Of a stretch of 64,000 nt of DNA, positions 35,642 to 44,327 are shown piece after piece. The translations under genes were made by a program, and so were the position numbers. Below the pieces are notes generated by a model. The model worked only from the letters and a program-made list of their open reading frames with translations. It ran no database searches and was not told where the DNA came from. The DNA comes from Pseudomonas fluorescens (GTDB lineage: Bacteria > Pseudomonadota > Gammaproteobacteria > Pseudomonadales > Pseudomonadaceae), in contig NZ_JAGGOG010000035.1 of NCBI RefSeq assembly GCF_018614655.1, forward strand, positions 1-64,000, in the 5' to 3' direction. How positions within the stretch are numbered: position 1 is the stretch's first letter; every line of letters starts with the position of its first letter.

Positions 35642-36562
35642 ATGCAACTACCGGACATGAACCTGCTGGTCGCCCTCGACGCCTTGCTCGATGAAGGCAG
35701 CGTGGTGGGTGCCGCGAGGCGGATGAACCTCAGCCCGGCGGCCATGAGCCGCACCCTGACGCGGATTCGCGAAGCGGTGGGCGATCCGATCCTGGTGCGT
35801 GCCGGTCGCGGCCTGGTGCCGACACCCAAGGCCCTGGAGTTGCAGGACCAGGTGCGCAACGTGGTGGAACAGGCCGCGTTGTTGTTCCGCTCGGCGGACC
35901 AGGTGGACTTGAGTACCCTGCGCCGACGGTTCAGCGTGCGGGCTAACGACTTTTTCGTCGGGGTCTATGGCGGTCGTCTGTTCGACACCATGGAACGCAT
36001 GGCCCCGCTGTGCGAGCTGCGCTTTGTGCCGGAAGGCGACAGCGACGATGAAGCGCTGCGCGAAGGCCGACTGGACCTGCGGGTGGGCAATACCATGCCG
36101 ATCACCCCGGAAGTGAAGGTGCAAAACCTGTTCTCCACCACCTTTGTCGGACTGGCGCGGGAAGGACATCCGCTGTTCGATGACGAAATCACCGCCGCCC
36201 GGTTTGCCAGTTATTCCCACATCAGCATCTCCCGCCGTGGTATCGCGCGTGGCCCCATCGACACGGCCCTCAACGTCCAAGGCCTGGAGCGCCGGGTGGC
36301 GATGATTGCCCCGGGTTTTCACGGTGCGATGTTCATGCTGCCCGACTCTGACCTGATCCTGCCGGTGCCCAAGGAGGCGCTGTACAGCGCCAATCGCCTG
36401 AAGCTGCCATTGCGGGCCTTCACCTTGCCGATCTCCCTGCCGACCCTGGTATTGACCCAGGCCTGGCACCCACGCTTTGACAAAGATCCGGCGCATAAAT
36501 GGCTACGGGAAACCATGCGTGAGTGCTGTGAAGCCACCTGGCGCGAAGCGCAGCCCGCATAA
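35642..36562 (+). CDS. LysR-family transcriptional regulator
   Basis: A 306-residue LysR-type regulator. The N-terminal helix-turn-helix (about 1-62) includes MNLLVALDALLDEGSVVGAA and MNLSPAAMSRTLTRIREAVG; the effector domain follows from about 90. The subtype resembles NodD/NahR/LinR-like members (LPDMNLLVALDALL). The ATG at 35642 is preferred to the GTG at 35633; neither has a clear ribosome-binding site. It lies 62 bp after the permease, on the same strand, and before an efflux operon, so it could control either. Confidence 0.85.
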   Translation: MQLPDMNLLVALDALLDEGSVVGAARRMNLSPAAMSRTLTRIREAVGDPILVRAGRGLVPTPKALELQDQVRNVVEQAALLFRSADQVDLSTLRRRFSVRANDFFVGVYGGRLFDTMERMAPLCELRFVPEGDSDDEALREGRLDLRVGNTMPITPEVKVQNLFSTTFVGLAREGHPLFDDEITAARFASYSHISISRRGIARGPIDTALNVQGLERRVAMIAPGFHGAMFMLPDSDLILPVPKEALYSANRLKLPLRAFTLPISLPTLVLTQAWHPRFDKDPAHKWLRETMRECCEATWREAQPA

Positions 36563-36589
36563 GTTGCCTGTGTGTAGCCGCAGCCGATC

Positions 36590-36950
36590 ACTTGTAGCCG
36601 CTGGCACAGCCTGCGATCGGCTGCGCAGCAGTCGCCAGTCTTGAAACTGCCGAAGATCCTTCGGCCCTTATCGCAGCCTCGTGCCTCGGCAGCGGCTACA
36701 GGGTGTCGATCACCTGTAGCCGCTGGCGCAGCCTGCGATCGGCTGAGCAGCAGTCGCCAGGGCCTTGAAACTGCTGAAGGTCCTTCGGCCCTTATCGCAG
36801 CCTCGTGCCTCGGCAGCGGCTACAGGGTGTCGATCACCTGTAGCCGCTGGCGCAGCCTGCGATCGGCTGCGCAGCAGTCGCCAGTCTCTTGAAACTGCCG
36901 AAGGTCCTTCGGCCCTTATCGCAGCCTCGTATCTCGTCAGCGGCACAACG
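36590..36950. repeat. Three tandem copies of palindromic repeat, family 1
   Basis: Three units of about 122-124 bp start at 36592, 36714 and 36838. Each begins TGTAGCCGCTGGC.CAGCC and ends with the complementary GGCAGCGGCTACA (the third end is degraded: GTCAGCGGCACAA). The inner parts GCAGCAGTCGCCAG and CCTTCGGCCCTTATCGCAGC are also conserved. This fills most of the gap between the lysR gene and the efflux operon. It has no separate spacers, so it is not a CRISPR. Confidence 0.85.
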
Positions 36951-37021
36951 GGCCAAATGTATGAGCGGGCATGGCTCTTGGGGCCGACAGAGATGTGCTG
37001 TGCAACTGTTGCGTCTAGCGC

Positions 37022-37042
37022 ACTTATAACCTTCCAATAAGT
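37022..37042. promoter_or_regulatory. Candidate LysR box upstream of efflux operon
   Basis: ACTTAT-N9-ATAAGT, an inverted repeat with the TAT-N9-ATA form of LysR-type T-N11-A boxes, lies 64-84 bp upstream of the transporter ATG. The lysR gene next door is the obvious candidate to bind. Confidence 0.4.
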
Positions 37043-37105
37043 CAGTTTTCGTCATGTCTATGCCTTATTAAACTGCTCGGGTATTTCTTATTCCGAGTTG
37101 TATTC

Positions 37106-38641
37106 ATGACCTCCCTCGCTGCCCCCGTACCCCTGGCCGCAGCCAAACCTAGTGCCATCGCGCCGCCCACGTTCGGTCCTCGTATCATCATTGGCCTGGT
37201 CGGCGTGTTGCTGGCGGTGCTGGTTTCCGGGCTCAACGAAATGGTGACCAAGGTCGCCCTCGCTGACATTCGCGGTGCGCTGTACATCGGTTTCGACGAA
37301 GGCACCTGGCTGGTGGCCGCGTACACCGCCACCTCCGTCTCGGCCATGGCGTTTGCGCCGTGGTGTTCGGTGACCTTTTCCCTGCGTCGCTTCACCCTGT
37401 GGGCAATCGGTGTGTTCACCGTGCTCGGCGTGCTGTGCCCGTTTGCGCCGAACTACGAAAGCCTGTTGATCCTGCGCACGGTGCAGGGCCTGGCCGGAGG
37501 GGCTTTGCCGCCGATGCTGATGACCGTAGCCCTGCGTTTCCTGCCGGCCAACGTCAAGCTCTATGGCCTGGCCGGCTACGCACTGACCGCCACCTTCGGC
37601 CCGAGCCTCGGCACACCGCTGGCGGCGTTGTGGACCGAGTACGTCGGCTGGCAATGGGCGTTCTGGCAGATCGTCGCGCCGTGCCTGCTGGCCATGGCCG
37701 CCGTGGCCTACGGCCTGCCCCAGGATCCGCCACGCCTGGAGCGTCTCAAGCAGTTCAACTGGCGCGGTCTGCTGCTGGGTTTCCCGGCGATCTGCATGCT
37801 GGTGATCGGCCTGTTGCAGGGTAATCGCCTGGACTGGTTCGAATCGACACTCATTACCTCGCTGCTGTGTGGCGGGACGCTGTTGCTGGTGTTGTTCATG
37901 ATCAACGAATGGTCGCACCCGATGCCGTTTTTCAAGTTGCAGATGCTCGGCATCCGCAACCTGGCGTTCGCGCTGATCGTCTTGGCCGGCGTGCTGATTG
38001 TGTTGCTGGCGGCGATCATCATTCCGTCCAGCTACCTGGCCCAGGTCCAGGGTTACCGACCGCTGCAAACCGCGCCGGTGATGTTGATCATGGCGCTGCC
38101 GCAGTTGATCGCGCTGCCGTTGGTGGCGGCGCTGTGCAACCTGCGTTGGGTCGATTGCCGCTGGGTATTGGGGATTGGCCTGAGCATGCTGATCCTGTCT
38201 TGCCTCGGCGGGGCGCAACTGACCTCGGCGTGGATCCGCGATGATTTTTATGCCCTGCAACTGCTGCAGATCTTCGGGCAGCCCATGGCGGTGTTACCGC
38301 TGTTGATGCTCTCCACCGGCAGCATCACCCCGGCGGACGGGCCATTCGCCTCGGCCTGGTTCAACACCGTCAAGGGCCTGGCCGCCGTGGTTGCCACTGG
38401 CGTGATCGACGCGCTGACCACCCACCGCCTGCATTTCCACTCAACCATGCTGGTGGACAGCCTGGGCAACTCGCCCCTGGCTGACAGCGACCCGGCAGGC
38501 CTGGCCCATCGGCTGCACGAGCAGGCCGTGGTGCTCACGTCTTCGGATCTCTACTACGTCATGGCCGGTGTCGCGGTGGCGTTGATTCTGCTGATTTTCT
38601 GGATGCCGACGCGGATCTATCCGCCCCGGGCGCCGACCTGA
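37106..38641 (+). CDS. EmrB-like MFS drug-efflux transporter (DHA2)
   Basis: Inner-membrane proton-driven transporter of 511 residues with about 14 predicted membrane segments, first at about 28-48. Family marks include LVAAYTATSVSAMAFAPW in the early segments and RTVQGLAGGALPPM. It forms a tripartite pump with the following HlyD/EmrA-like adaptor and outer-membrane factor, an arrangement like PA5158-PA5160 of P. aeruginosa. Substrates are probably toxic aromatics or drugs; none can be named. Confidence 0.88.
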   Translation: MTSLAAPVPLAAAKPSAIAPPTFGPRIIIGLVGVLLAVLVSGLNEMVTKVALADIRGALYIGFDEGTWLVAAYTATSVSAMAFAPWCSVTFSLRRFTLWAIGVFTVLGVLCPFAPNYESLLILRTVQGLAGGALPPMLMTVALRFLPANVKLYGLAGYALTATFGPSLGTPLAALWTEYVGWQWAFWQIVAPCLLAMAAVAYGLPQDPPRLERLKQFNWRGLLLGFPAICMLVIGLLQGNRLDWFESTLITSLLCGGTLLLVLFMINEWSHPMPFFKLQMLGIRNLAFALIVLAGVLIVLLAAIIIPSSYLAQVQGYRPLQTAPVMLIMALPQLIALPLVAALCNLRWVDCRWVLGIGLSMLILSCLGGAQLTSAWIRDDFYALQLLQIFGQPMAVLPLLMLSTGSITPADGPFASAWFNTVKGLAAVVATGVIDALTTHRLHFHSTMLVDSLGNSPLADSDPAGLAHRLHEQAVVLTSSDLYYVMAGVAVALILLIFWMPTRIYPPRAPT

Positions 38642-38667
38642 TTGCTTATCGAAACAAAGGATTTTTT

Positions 38668-39726
38668 ATGAAACGCAAAGACAAAATCGCCGTCACTGTC
38701 ATCGCCGTCTTCGCTGTTGGCGCCTTGGTTTACCTGCTGGCGCCAGGCGTGTTTGGCAGCAAGCGTCAGACCACCAACGACGCGTTCGTCGCCGCCGACT
38801 ACACCTTGGTGGCGCCACGGGTGGCCGGGTTTATCAAAGAAGTGTTGGTGGAAGACAATCAGCGGGTCAAGGCCGGGCAATTGCTGGCGCTGATCGATGA
38901 CCGTGACTTCCGTGCCGCCGCCCAGGCGGCTGACGCTGACGCTCTGGTGGCTCAGGCCCAACTGAAAAACGCCACAGCCACCCTGGAGCGCCAGAGCTCG
39001 GTGATCGCCCAGGCCCAGGCCACGGTGGCGGCGGATCGTGCCGAAGTGGCTTTCGCCGAACATGAACTGAACCGCTATAACCACCTCGCCGGTGTTGGCG
39101 CCGGTACGGTGCAGAACGCCCAGCAGGCCAAGACCCGTATTGATCAGGCCACCGCGCGCCTGGCCCACGCCACGGCAGTATTGGCCGCCGAGCGCAAGCA
39201 AGTGGAAATCCTCACCGCCCAGCGCGATGCGGCCGAAGGTGGCCTCAAGCGGGCCCAGGCCGCGCTGGAGCTGGCCAGTTATCAACTGTCCTATACGCGC
39301 ATCGTCGCCCCGGTGGACGGCATGGTCGGCGAGCGCGCCGTGCGGGTCGGTGCCTACGTAACGCCGGGTAGCAAGATCCTCGCCGTAGTGCCGCTGGCCG
39401 AGGCCTATGTGGTGGCCAATTTCCAGGAAACCCAACTGTCCCATATGCATGCAGGCCAAGCCGTGGAGGTGCGGGTCGACAGCCTCGACGGTGAAGTGCT
39501 CAACGGCCATCTGGAAAGCCTGGCGCCTGCCACCGGCGTGACTTTCGCCTCGGTCAAACCAGACAATGCCACCGGCAACTTCACCAAGGTGGTGCAGCGT
39601 ATTCCGGTGAAGATCATCCTGGAGCCCGGCCAGTCCCTGACCGAGCGCTTGCGGGTCGGCATGTCGGTGGAAGCCAGCGTCAACACCCAGCCCGCGACAC
39701 AGCAGCGCGAGGTGGCTCAGCAATGA
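38668..39726 (+). CDS. EmrA-like membrane-fusion protein
   Basis: Periplasmic adaptor of 352 residues with one N-terminal membrane segment (about 10-28), lipoyl halves (PRVAGFIKEVLVEDNQRVKA and RIVAPVDGMVGERAV) around a helical hairpin (about 80-210), and a beta-barrel domain (VVANFQETQLSHM). The NDAFV motif after the membrane segment is typical of EmrA. AAAGGA lies before the ATG, 26 bp after the transporter gene. Its stop overlaps the next gene by four bases. Confidence 0.9.
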   Translation: MKRKDKIAVTVIAVFAVGALVYLLAPGVFGSKRQTTNDAFVAADYTLVAPRVAGFIKEVLVEDNQRVKAGQLLALIDDRDFRAAAQAADADALVAQAQLKNATATLERQSSVIAQAQATVAADRAEVAFAEHELNRYNHLAGVGAGTVQNAQQAKTRIDQATARLAHATAVLAAERKQVEILTAQRDAAEGGLKRAQAALELASYQLSYTRIVAPVDGMVGERAVRVGAYVTPGSKILAVVPLAEAYVVANFQETQLSHMHAGQAVEVRVDSLDGEVLNGHLESLAPATGVTFASVKPDNATGNFTKVVQRIPVKIILEPGQSLTERLRVGMSVEASVNTQPATQQREVAQQ

Positions 39727-41168
39727 GACGGATAGCCTGGTTCACCCTGAGTTTAATCAGCCTGAGTGCCTGCACCGTGGGCCCGGATTTTCAGCGCCCG
39801 CAAGGCCCATCAGTGTCGCAATGGACCGAACCCCAGGGCCGTCAAGCGGCCAGTCGCGCGGATACCGGCGCACTCGAAGAGCGCTGGTGGGAGGTGTTCC
39901 ACGATGAACAACTGTCCGCCCTCACACGCCGCGCGCTGACCGATAACCTTGACCTGAAACTGGCCAGCAGCCGCTTGCAGCAAAGCCGTGCCATGCGCCA
40001 GGTGATCACGGCCGAGCGTTATCCGAACGTGAATGCCAATGGCGATTACACTCGCCAACGCAACAGCGCTGATGGCTTGAGCGACCCGTCCGGCAGGAAC
40101 GGTCGTTCGGCTTTCAACCTCTGGGACGTCGGTTTTTCCGCCGCTTGGGAACTGGATTTCTGGGGCCGGGTAAAGCGTGAAACCGAAGCCGCCGACGCCA
40201 CGTTGCAAGTGGCCGAAAACGACCGCCGCGCCGTGCTGTTATCGGTGCTTGCAGAAACCGCTCAGGACTACATCCAGTTGCGTGGCGTGCAGAATACCCG
40301 TGCCGTCACCGAGCAAAACCTCGACGTCGCCCGCCATAGTCTCAAGCTGTCGCAGTTGCGCTTGGCTGATGGCGTCGCCACTGATTTGGATGTAGCCGAA
40401 GCCGCCGCTCAAGTGGCCGCCATCGAAGCGCGTTTGCCGGACTTGCAGCAACGTCAGGACCAGTTGATCAACGCTTTGAGCCTGTTGATGGGCGAGCCGC
40501 CGCAGGCCTTGTACGCGCAGTTATCCAAAGACGCCGCCGTGCCCCAGACCCAACGCCAGGTCGCCATCGGCCTGCCGTCGCAACTGGCCGAGCGCCGTCC
40601 CGATATCCGCCAGGCCGAGGCGCGATTGCATGCGGCGACCGCCAGCATTGGCGTGGCCAAGGGCGATTTTTACCCGCGCATCACCTTGTCCGGCAGCCTC
40701 GGCTCCCAAGCGATGCAACTGTCGGACCTGGGCTCGTGGGGCTCCCGTTCATTCGCCTTCGGCCCGCAATTCAGCCTGCCGATTTTCAACGGTGGTCGCC
40801 TCAAGGGCATGCTCGATTTACGCGAAGCCCAGCAACAGGAAGCGGCCTTGGCCTACCAGCAAACCGTGTTGCGCGCCTGGCATGAAATCGACGATCAGTT
40901 GACCCGCTACAACGCCAGCCAATTGCGCCGTGACAGCCTCGCCGAAGCGGTGCGCCAGAACCAGATCGCCCTCACCACGGCCCAGCATCAATACGTCGAA
41001 GGCGTGGCGGATTTCGTCAACGTGCTCACCGTGCAAAGTGCGCTACTGGCTACTCAGGAACAGTGGGTCGAAAGCTCCACTGGCGTGTCCCTGGCGATGG
41101 TCGGTTTGTATAAGGCGTTGGGGGGAGGGTGGGAGTCGGTGTACCCGGTGCAGACGGCTGGGCGCTAA
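39723..41168 (+). CDS. Outer-membrane efflux lipoprotein (NodT/OprM family)
   Basis: Outer-membrane channel of 481 residues. A lipoprotein signal with lipobox LSAC (cysteine about 17) precedes the family start TVGPDFQRP. The two repeats carry family marks such as SAAWELDFWGRVKRETEAAD, RRPDIRQAEARLHAATASIG and GDFYPRITLSG. It overlaps the adaptor gene in an ATGA. It closes the tripartite pump of this operon. Confidence 0.92.
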   Translation: MRRIAWFTLSLISLSACTVGPDFQRPQGPSVSQWTEPQGRQAASRADTGALEERWWEVFHDEQLSALTRRALTDNLDLKLASSRLQQSRAMRQVITAERYPNVNANGDYTRQRNSADGLSDPSGRNGRSAFNLWDVGFSAAWELDFWGRVKRETEAADATLQVAENDRRAVLLSVLAETAQDYIQLRGVQNTRAVTEQNLDVARHSLKLSQLRLADGVATDLDVAEAAAQVAAIEARLPDLQQRQDQLINALSLLMGEPPQALYAQLSKDAAVPQTQRQVAIGLPSQLAERRPDIRQAEARLHAATASIGVAKGDFYPRITLSGSLGSQAMQLSDLGSWGSRSFAFGPQFSLPIFNGGRLKGMLDLREAQQQEAALAYQQTVLRAWHEIDDQLTRYNASQLRRDSLAEAVRQNQIALTTAQHQYVEGVADFVNVLTVQSALLATQEQWVESSTGVSLAMVGLYKALGGGWESVYPVQTAGR

Positions 41169-41228
41169 CCTTGAGATCGGTCAATTTGATCATCCCCGTG
41201 CGATGCGGGGAACGATCAGCACTCAAGG
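41169..41228. terminator. Bidirectional terminator between convergent genes
   Basis: A nested structure: CCTTGAG/CTCAAGG outside, TGATC/GATCA in the middle, and CCCCG-N7-CGGGG at the centre (about 41195-41211). It lies between the convergent efflux operon and the DUF3142 gene and overlaps the end of the latter slightly. Confidence 0.6.
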
Positions 41229-41927
41229 ATTGCGCAAAAACACCACATACCCCCGAAACCACTCACTCCCTTTCAAATACCCCGGCTCTTCCCACTCCCC
41301 ACCCTGAATCAGTCCGATCTTGAACGGCATCCCCAACCGATTCATCCGCGGTAGATATGCCGCGTAATCCGGGATGCTGTGGCGCCCCTGATACGTTTGC
41401 ACCACCACTTCATCAATCACCCCATTGAGTTGCGCGATGGCCGCCGGGTCGGCGTTGCTGCTCCAGTCCATCAGCCCGGTGATGCTCAGGCGTAACTCCT
41501 TGGGCAGGCGTTGGCGCAGGTCACGCAGGAAGCCTGTGTATTCATGCAGGTATTGGGTGCGGGCGTCGAAGTCGATCTGGATGCCTATCACCGGGTTGCC
41601 CGCCTCCCGCCAGCGTTGTACCTGCCCCAACAGTTGGGTGTAGACCGACTCTGGCCAGTGCAGCGTGTGGGCGCGGTAGACGATCCACACCTCGCCCCGG
41701 GTCAGGCGCGGCACACTCATGCCTTGGGCGATGAATTGCACGCCGCGTCGGGGCGCGCGGCGGGTGGAGTTGATCTGGCCTTGCAGGATGTACAGGGCTT
41801 TCGCCTGTTTGAGCACCGGCTGTGGAGCGACGCCGCTCCACAGCCAGAAGGCGTCATAGTCGCTGGCATCCACGGCGCCGAAAGCCGGGCTTGCCAGCAG
41901 GAGCAGCGCCAGCCAGAAGCCTTTCAC
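41223..41927 (-). CDS. Exported DUF3142-type protein
   Basis: A 234-residue exported protein with a signal peptide (about 1-18, ending PAFGAVD). The body has the pattern of a TIM-barrel hydrolase-like domain: PVIGIQIDFDARTQYLHEYT and RLSITGLMDW, with acidic residues at the ends of strands. I recall this as DUF3142. It starts 3 bp after the stop of the larger exported protein gene upstream, so the two are an operon. No substrate is known; a glycosidase-like activity is only a guess from the fold pattern. Confidence 0.65.
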   Translation of the reverse strand: MKGFWLALLLLASPAFGAVDASDYDAFWLWSGVAPQPVLKQAKALYILQGQINSTRRAPRRGVQFIAQGMSVPRLTRGEVWIVYRAHTLHWPESVYTQLLGQVQRWREAGNPVIGIQIDFDARTQYLHEYTGFLRDLRQRLPKELRLSITGLMDWSSNADPAAIAQLNGVIDEVVVQTYQGRHSIPDYAAYLPRMNRLGMPFKIGLIQGGEWEEPGYLKGSEWFRGYVVFLRNP

Positions 41928-41930
41928 GGC

Positions 41931-44075
41931 TTACCAGTAATACTGCAGCGACTGGCCCCATTGGGTGTCGGCGAACCCGGTTTTCAACTGGCGGAACCAG
42001 CTTTTGCGCACGTTCTTGTCGACGTCTTCGCCACCGCAACTGTTGTAGCCGGAAGGGCCGTAGCAGTTGATGGCGCGGAACAATGCGTAGGCCTTGTCGT
42101 TATGGGGCGCTTTGGCGTTGTTGATGACCTGCTTGTAGCCGTCGAGCCGTGAGAACGTTTCGCCCTTGAAGTCCGACGCGGTGCTGCCCAGGCTGGCGGC
42201 GGAACGCGCCTCTTCCAGGGGCATGCCGTCCAGGCCATTGCGCAGGATGAACTCACCAAAGCAGTTCAGGCCTTGGGGGTTTTTCGGGTCGCTCTGCAAG
42301 GTGTTGGCGGTTTGCGCGATGCTCGGACAGGTGTAGCCGGATTCGCTTTTTTCACCGCTCCACTGGAACAGCTGCAGGGACTTGCCGCCAGAGTAGACGT
42401 AACCCAGGCTGGTGCCGATCTTGTCCTCGGGGACCGGGGAGGGCAGTTGTTTGAGGTCGTCGGCGAAGGTGGCGAACTGGCTGTGCAACAGGTTTTTATA
42501 GAGCAGCACGAATTGCGCAGTCTGGCGTTCAACTGGGTCGCTGGCCTGGGCGATTTGCTGGCGTAGCAACTCGGGGTCGGCGACGTTGCGCAGCAGGATG
42601 TAGCGCACTTGCTTGGCGCTGATCGGCGAGTCGGCGGCAAACACCTTCGCCAGTTGCCCGCTGCGCTCGTAATTCATCGCCAGGGCCAGTTCCAACTGAT
42701 CGCGTTGCAACGGTTGTTTGGCGAGCGGTAGCAGTTGCAGCCACAGGGCCTCGGCGGCCTTCCAGTCATCCTTGGCTTCCAGTGCCAGGCCACGCAGGGT
42801 TTGCTGGCTGAAGGCGAAGTAATCGAGGCTCGACGGCACATCCTGCGGCAGCCGTTTCAAGGTGCTGTCAGGTTGATGCTCAACGTACAAGGCAAATGCC
42901 GCCTGCACGTAGTCGTACAGCGCAGGCTCCTGGGCAAACACCGATTGTTGCGCGTCAAGGGCTTCACGGGTCAGCTTGGGCGGGTTGCCGGCGCGCATCC
43001 ACATCAGGTCGTTGAGGGCCAGGATCAGCGGGTTGTTGACCGCTACGGTAGTGCTCGTCAGCAGTTTGGTGTCGGCTTCTTCCACCAGTTCATTCAAGGA
43101 CACATTGCGCTGGGCGTCGCTGGCCTGGGTCAACTGCCAGGCAAAGTCGTCCGCCAGCTTGTCTGGGTTAGGGGCGAGCCAATGCACCCGGCGCAGCAGG
43201 CCGCGGGCCGAGGCGGCGTATTCACCCTGTGGATAAGTTTTCAGGTAGTCATCGAAACCGGTCTCGGCCAGTTGCAGCGCCGACTTATCCACATGCTCCA
43301 GCGACGGTGTGTCGTATTCGTCGAAGGCGTTTTGCTGGGCATTGTTCAGCGCGGTACGGGCGGTCATGTACAGCGCTGTTTCCTTGAGCCAGGGCAGGCT
43401 GCTGTCGGTCAGGGTGGCAAAGCCTTTTTGCGCCTCGGCAAAACGGCCGCTGTAAAAGTCGCCGGCGGCTTGCAGGTACGCCAGCAGCGCCTTGCCATCG
43501 GCCGACTTCAACTGTTCGCCGGTCGCCAGGCCGTCCCAGGTACAGGCGGTGAGCATCTGCACGCGTTGCTTGGCCAGCAGTTGGCGCTCGGCGGGCGGTA
43601 TGTCGGCTTTTACTACCTGGCTGATAAATGCAGCGGCGCTGTCGTTGTTGTTGCTGCGGCAGCGGTTGCCCTCCCCGGAGAGAAAGGCGTCACCCGCCGC
43701 TTTGTCGTTATCACGCGGGATGCTCAGCGATGTGAGCAGTTCAGTGAGCGTGTCATCGGCTGTGGCGGTGGGCTCAGCCGCAGGCGGGACAAGGCGATAC
43801 ACCGGAAACGGCACCGGACCGAACCCCTGGGACAGGTCCTCTTCATTCAATGCATTGGGTACCAGCGGCGCGGCTTTCTTGTCGGCCAGCAACAGGCGCA
43901 GGTTGACCCGGCTGTCATTGCCCGGACTCAGGAAGGGCAGGTTGCTGCACACGTCCAGGTTGTTACGCGACACCCGCCAGTCGGGGTAGCACGAGTCGTC
44001 GGAACTGGCCTGGGCCTGAAGGGAGAGGCCGGCGAGCAGTGCCAGTGCCAAGGGTGACAGAAGACCGATGCGCAT
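41931..44075 (-). CDS. Large exported helical-repeat protein of unknown function
   Basis: A 714-residue protein with a signal peptide (about 1-24, ending LQAQAS). The mature part is mostly helical and TPR-like (AYLQAAGDFYSGRFAEAQKGF, TALYMTARTALNNAQQNAFD) with cysteine-bearing segments near both ends (DDSCYPDWRV, NCYGPSGYNSCGGEDVD). The start is the ATG at 44075, with AAGGA six bases upstream; a TTG 12 codons earlier is less likely. Similar Pseudomonas proteins are labelled outer membrane assembly lipoprotein YfiO, but I see no lipobox here. It pairs with the DUF3142 gene 3 bp downstream. Confidence 0.6.
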   Translation of the reverse strand: MRIGLLSPLALALLAGLSLQAQASSDDSCYPDWRVSRNNLDVCSNLPFLSPGNDSRVNLRLLLADKKAAPLVPNALNEEDLSQGFGPVPFPVYRLVPPAAEPTATADDTLTELLTSLSIPRDNDKAAGDAFLSGEGNRCRSNNNDSAAAFISQVVKADIPPAERQLLAKQRVQMLTACTWDGLATGEQLKSADGKALLAYLQAAGDFYSGRFAEAQKGFATLTDSSLPWLKETALYMTARTALNNAQQNAFDEYDTPSLEHVDKSALQLAETGFDDYLKTYPQGEYAASARGLLRRVHWLAPNPDKLADDFAWQLTQASDAQRNVSLNELVEEADTKLLTSTTVAVNNPLILALNDLMWMRAGNPPKLTREALDAQQSVFAQEPALYDYVQAAFALYVEHQPDSTLKRLPQDVPSSLDYFAFSQQTLRGLALEAKDDWKAAEALWLQLLPLAKQPLQRDQLELALAMNYERSGQLAKVFAADSPISAKQVRYILLRNVADPELLRQQIAQASDPVERQTAQFVLLYKNLLHSQFATFADDLKQLPSPVPEDKIGTSLGYVYSGGKSLQLFQWSGEKSESGYTCPSIAQTANTLQSDPKNPQGLNCFGEFILRNGLDGMPLEEARSAASLGSTASDFKGETFSRLDGYKQVINNAKAPHNDKAYALFRAINCYGPSGYNSCGGEDVDKNVRKSWFRQLKTGFADTQWGQSLQYYW

Positions 44076-44327
44076 AAGAGTCCTTGATCCTGAATCCATG
44101 GAAGGTCGCAATCATAGCTTGAACCAAGAAAAACGTCGGTGAAGAGCTACGCAAAATTCAGATTTTTCCGGTTGTGAGAGGGCGATTTAACGCCGCAGTC
44201 CCAAGTCTCATGCGGGTCCTGCATATTGCGAAACAACAGGCGAGGCGCAGGCTTTTGTCCTAGAGTGGCGGTTGTTCGCGCAAGCGCAGGTTTTGCCTTG
44301 GAAATGGGCAATAGTGGGGGAATAGAG

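Noticed and set aside
36590..36950. CRISPR array
   Set aside because: Units are directly adjacent, 122-124 bp, conserved along nearly their whole length and palindromic at the ends. There are no unique spacers and no cas genes.
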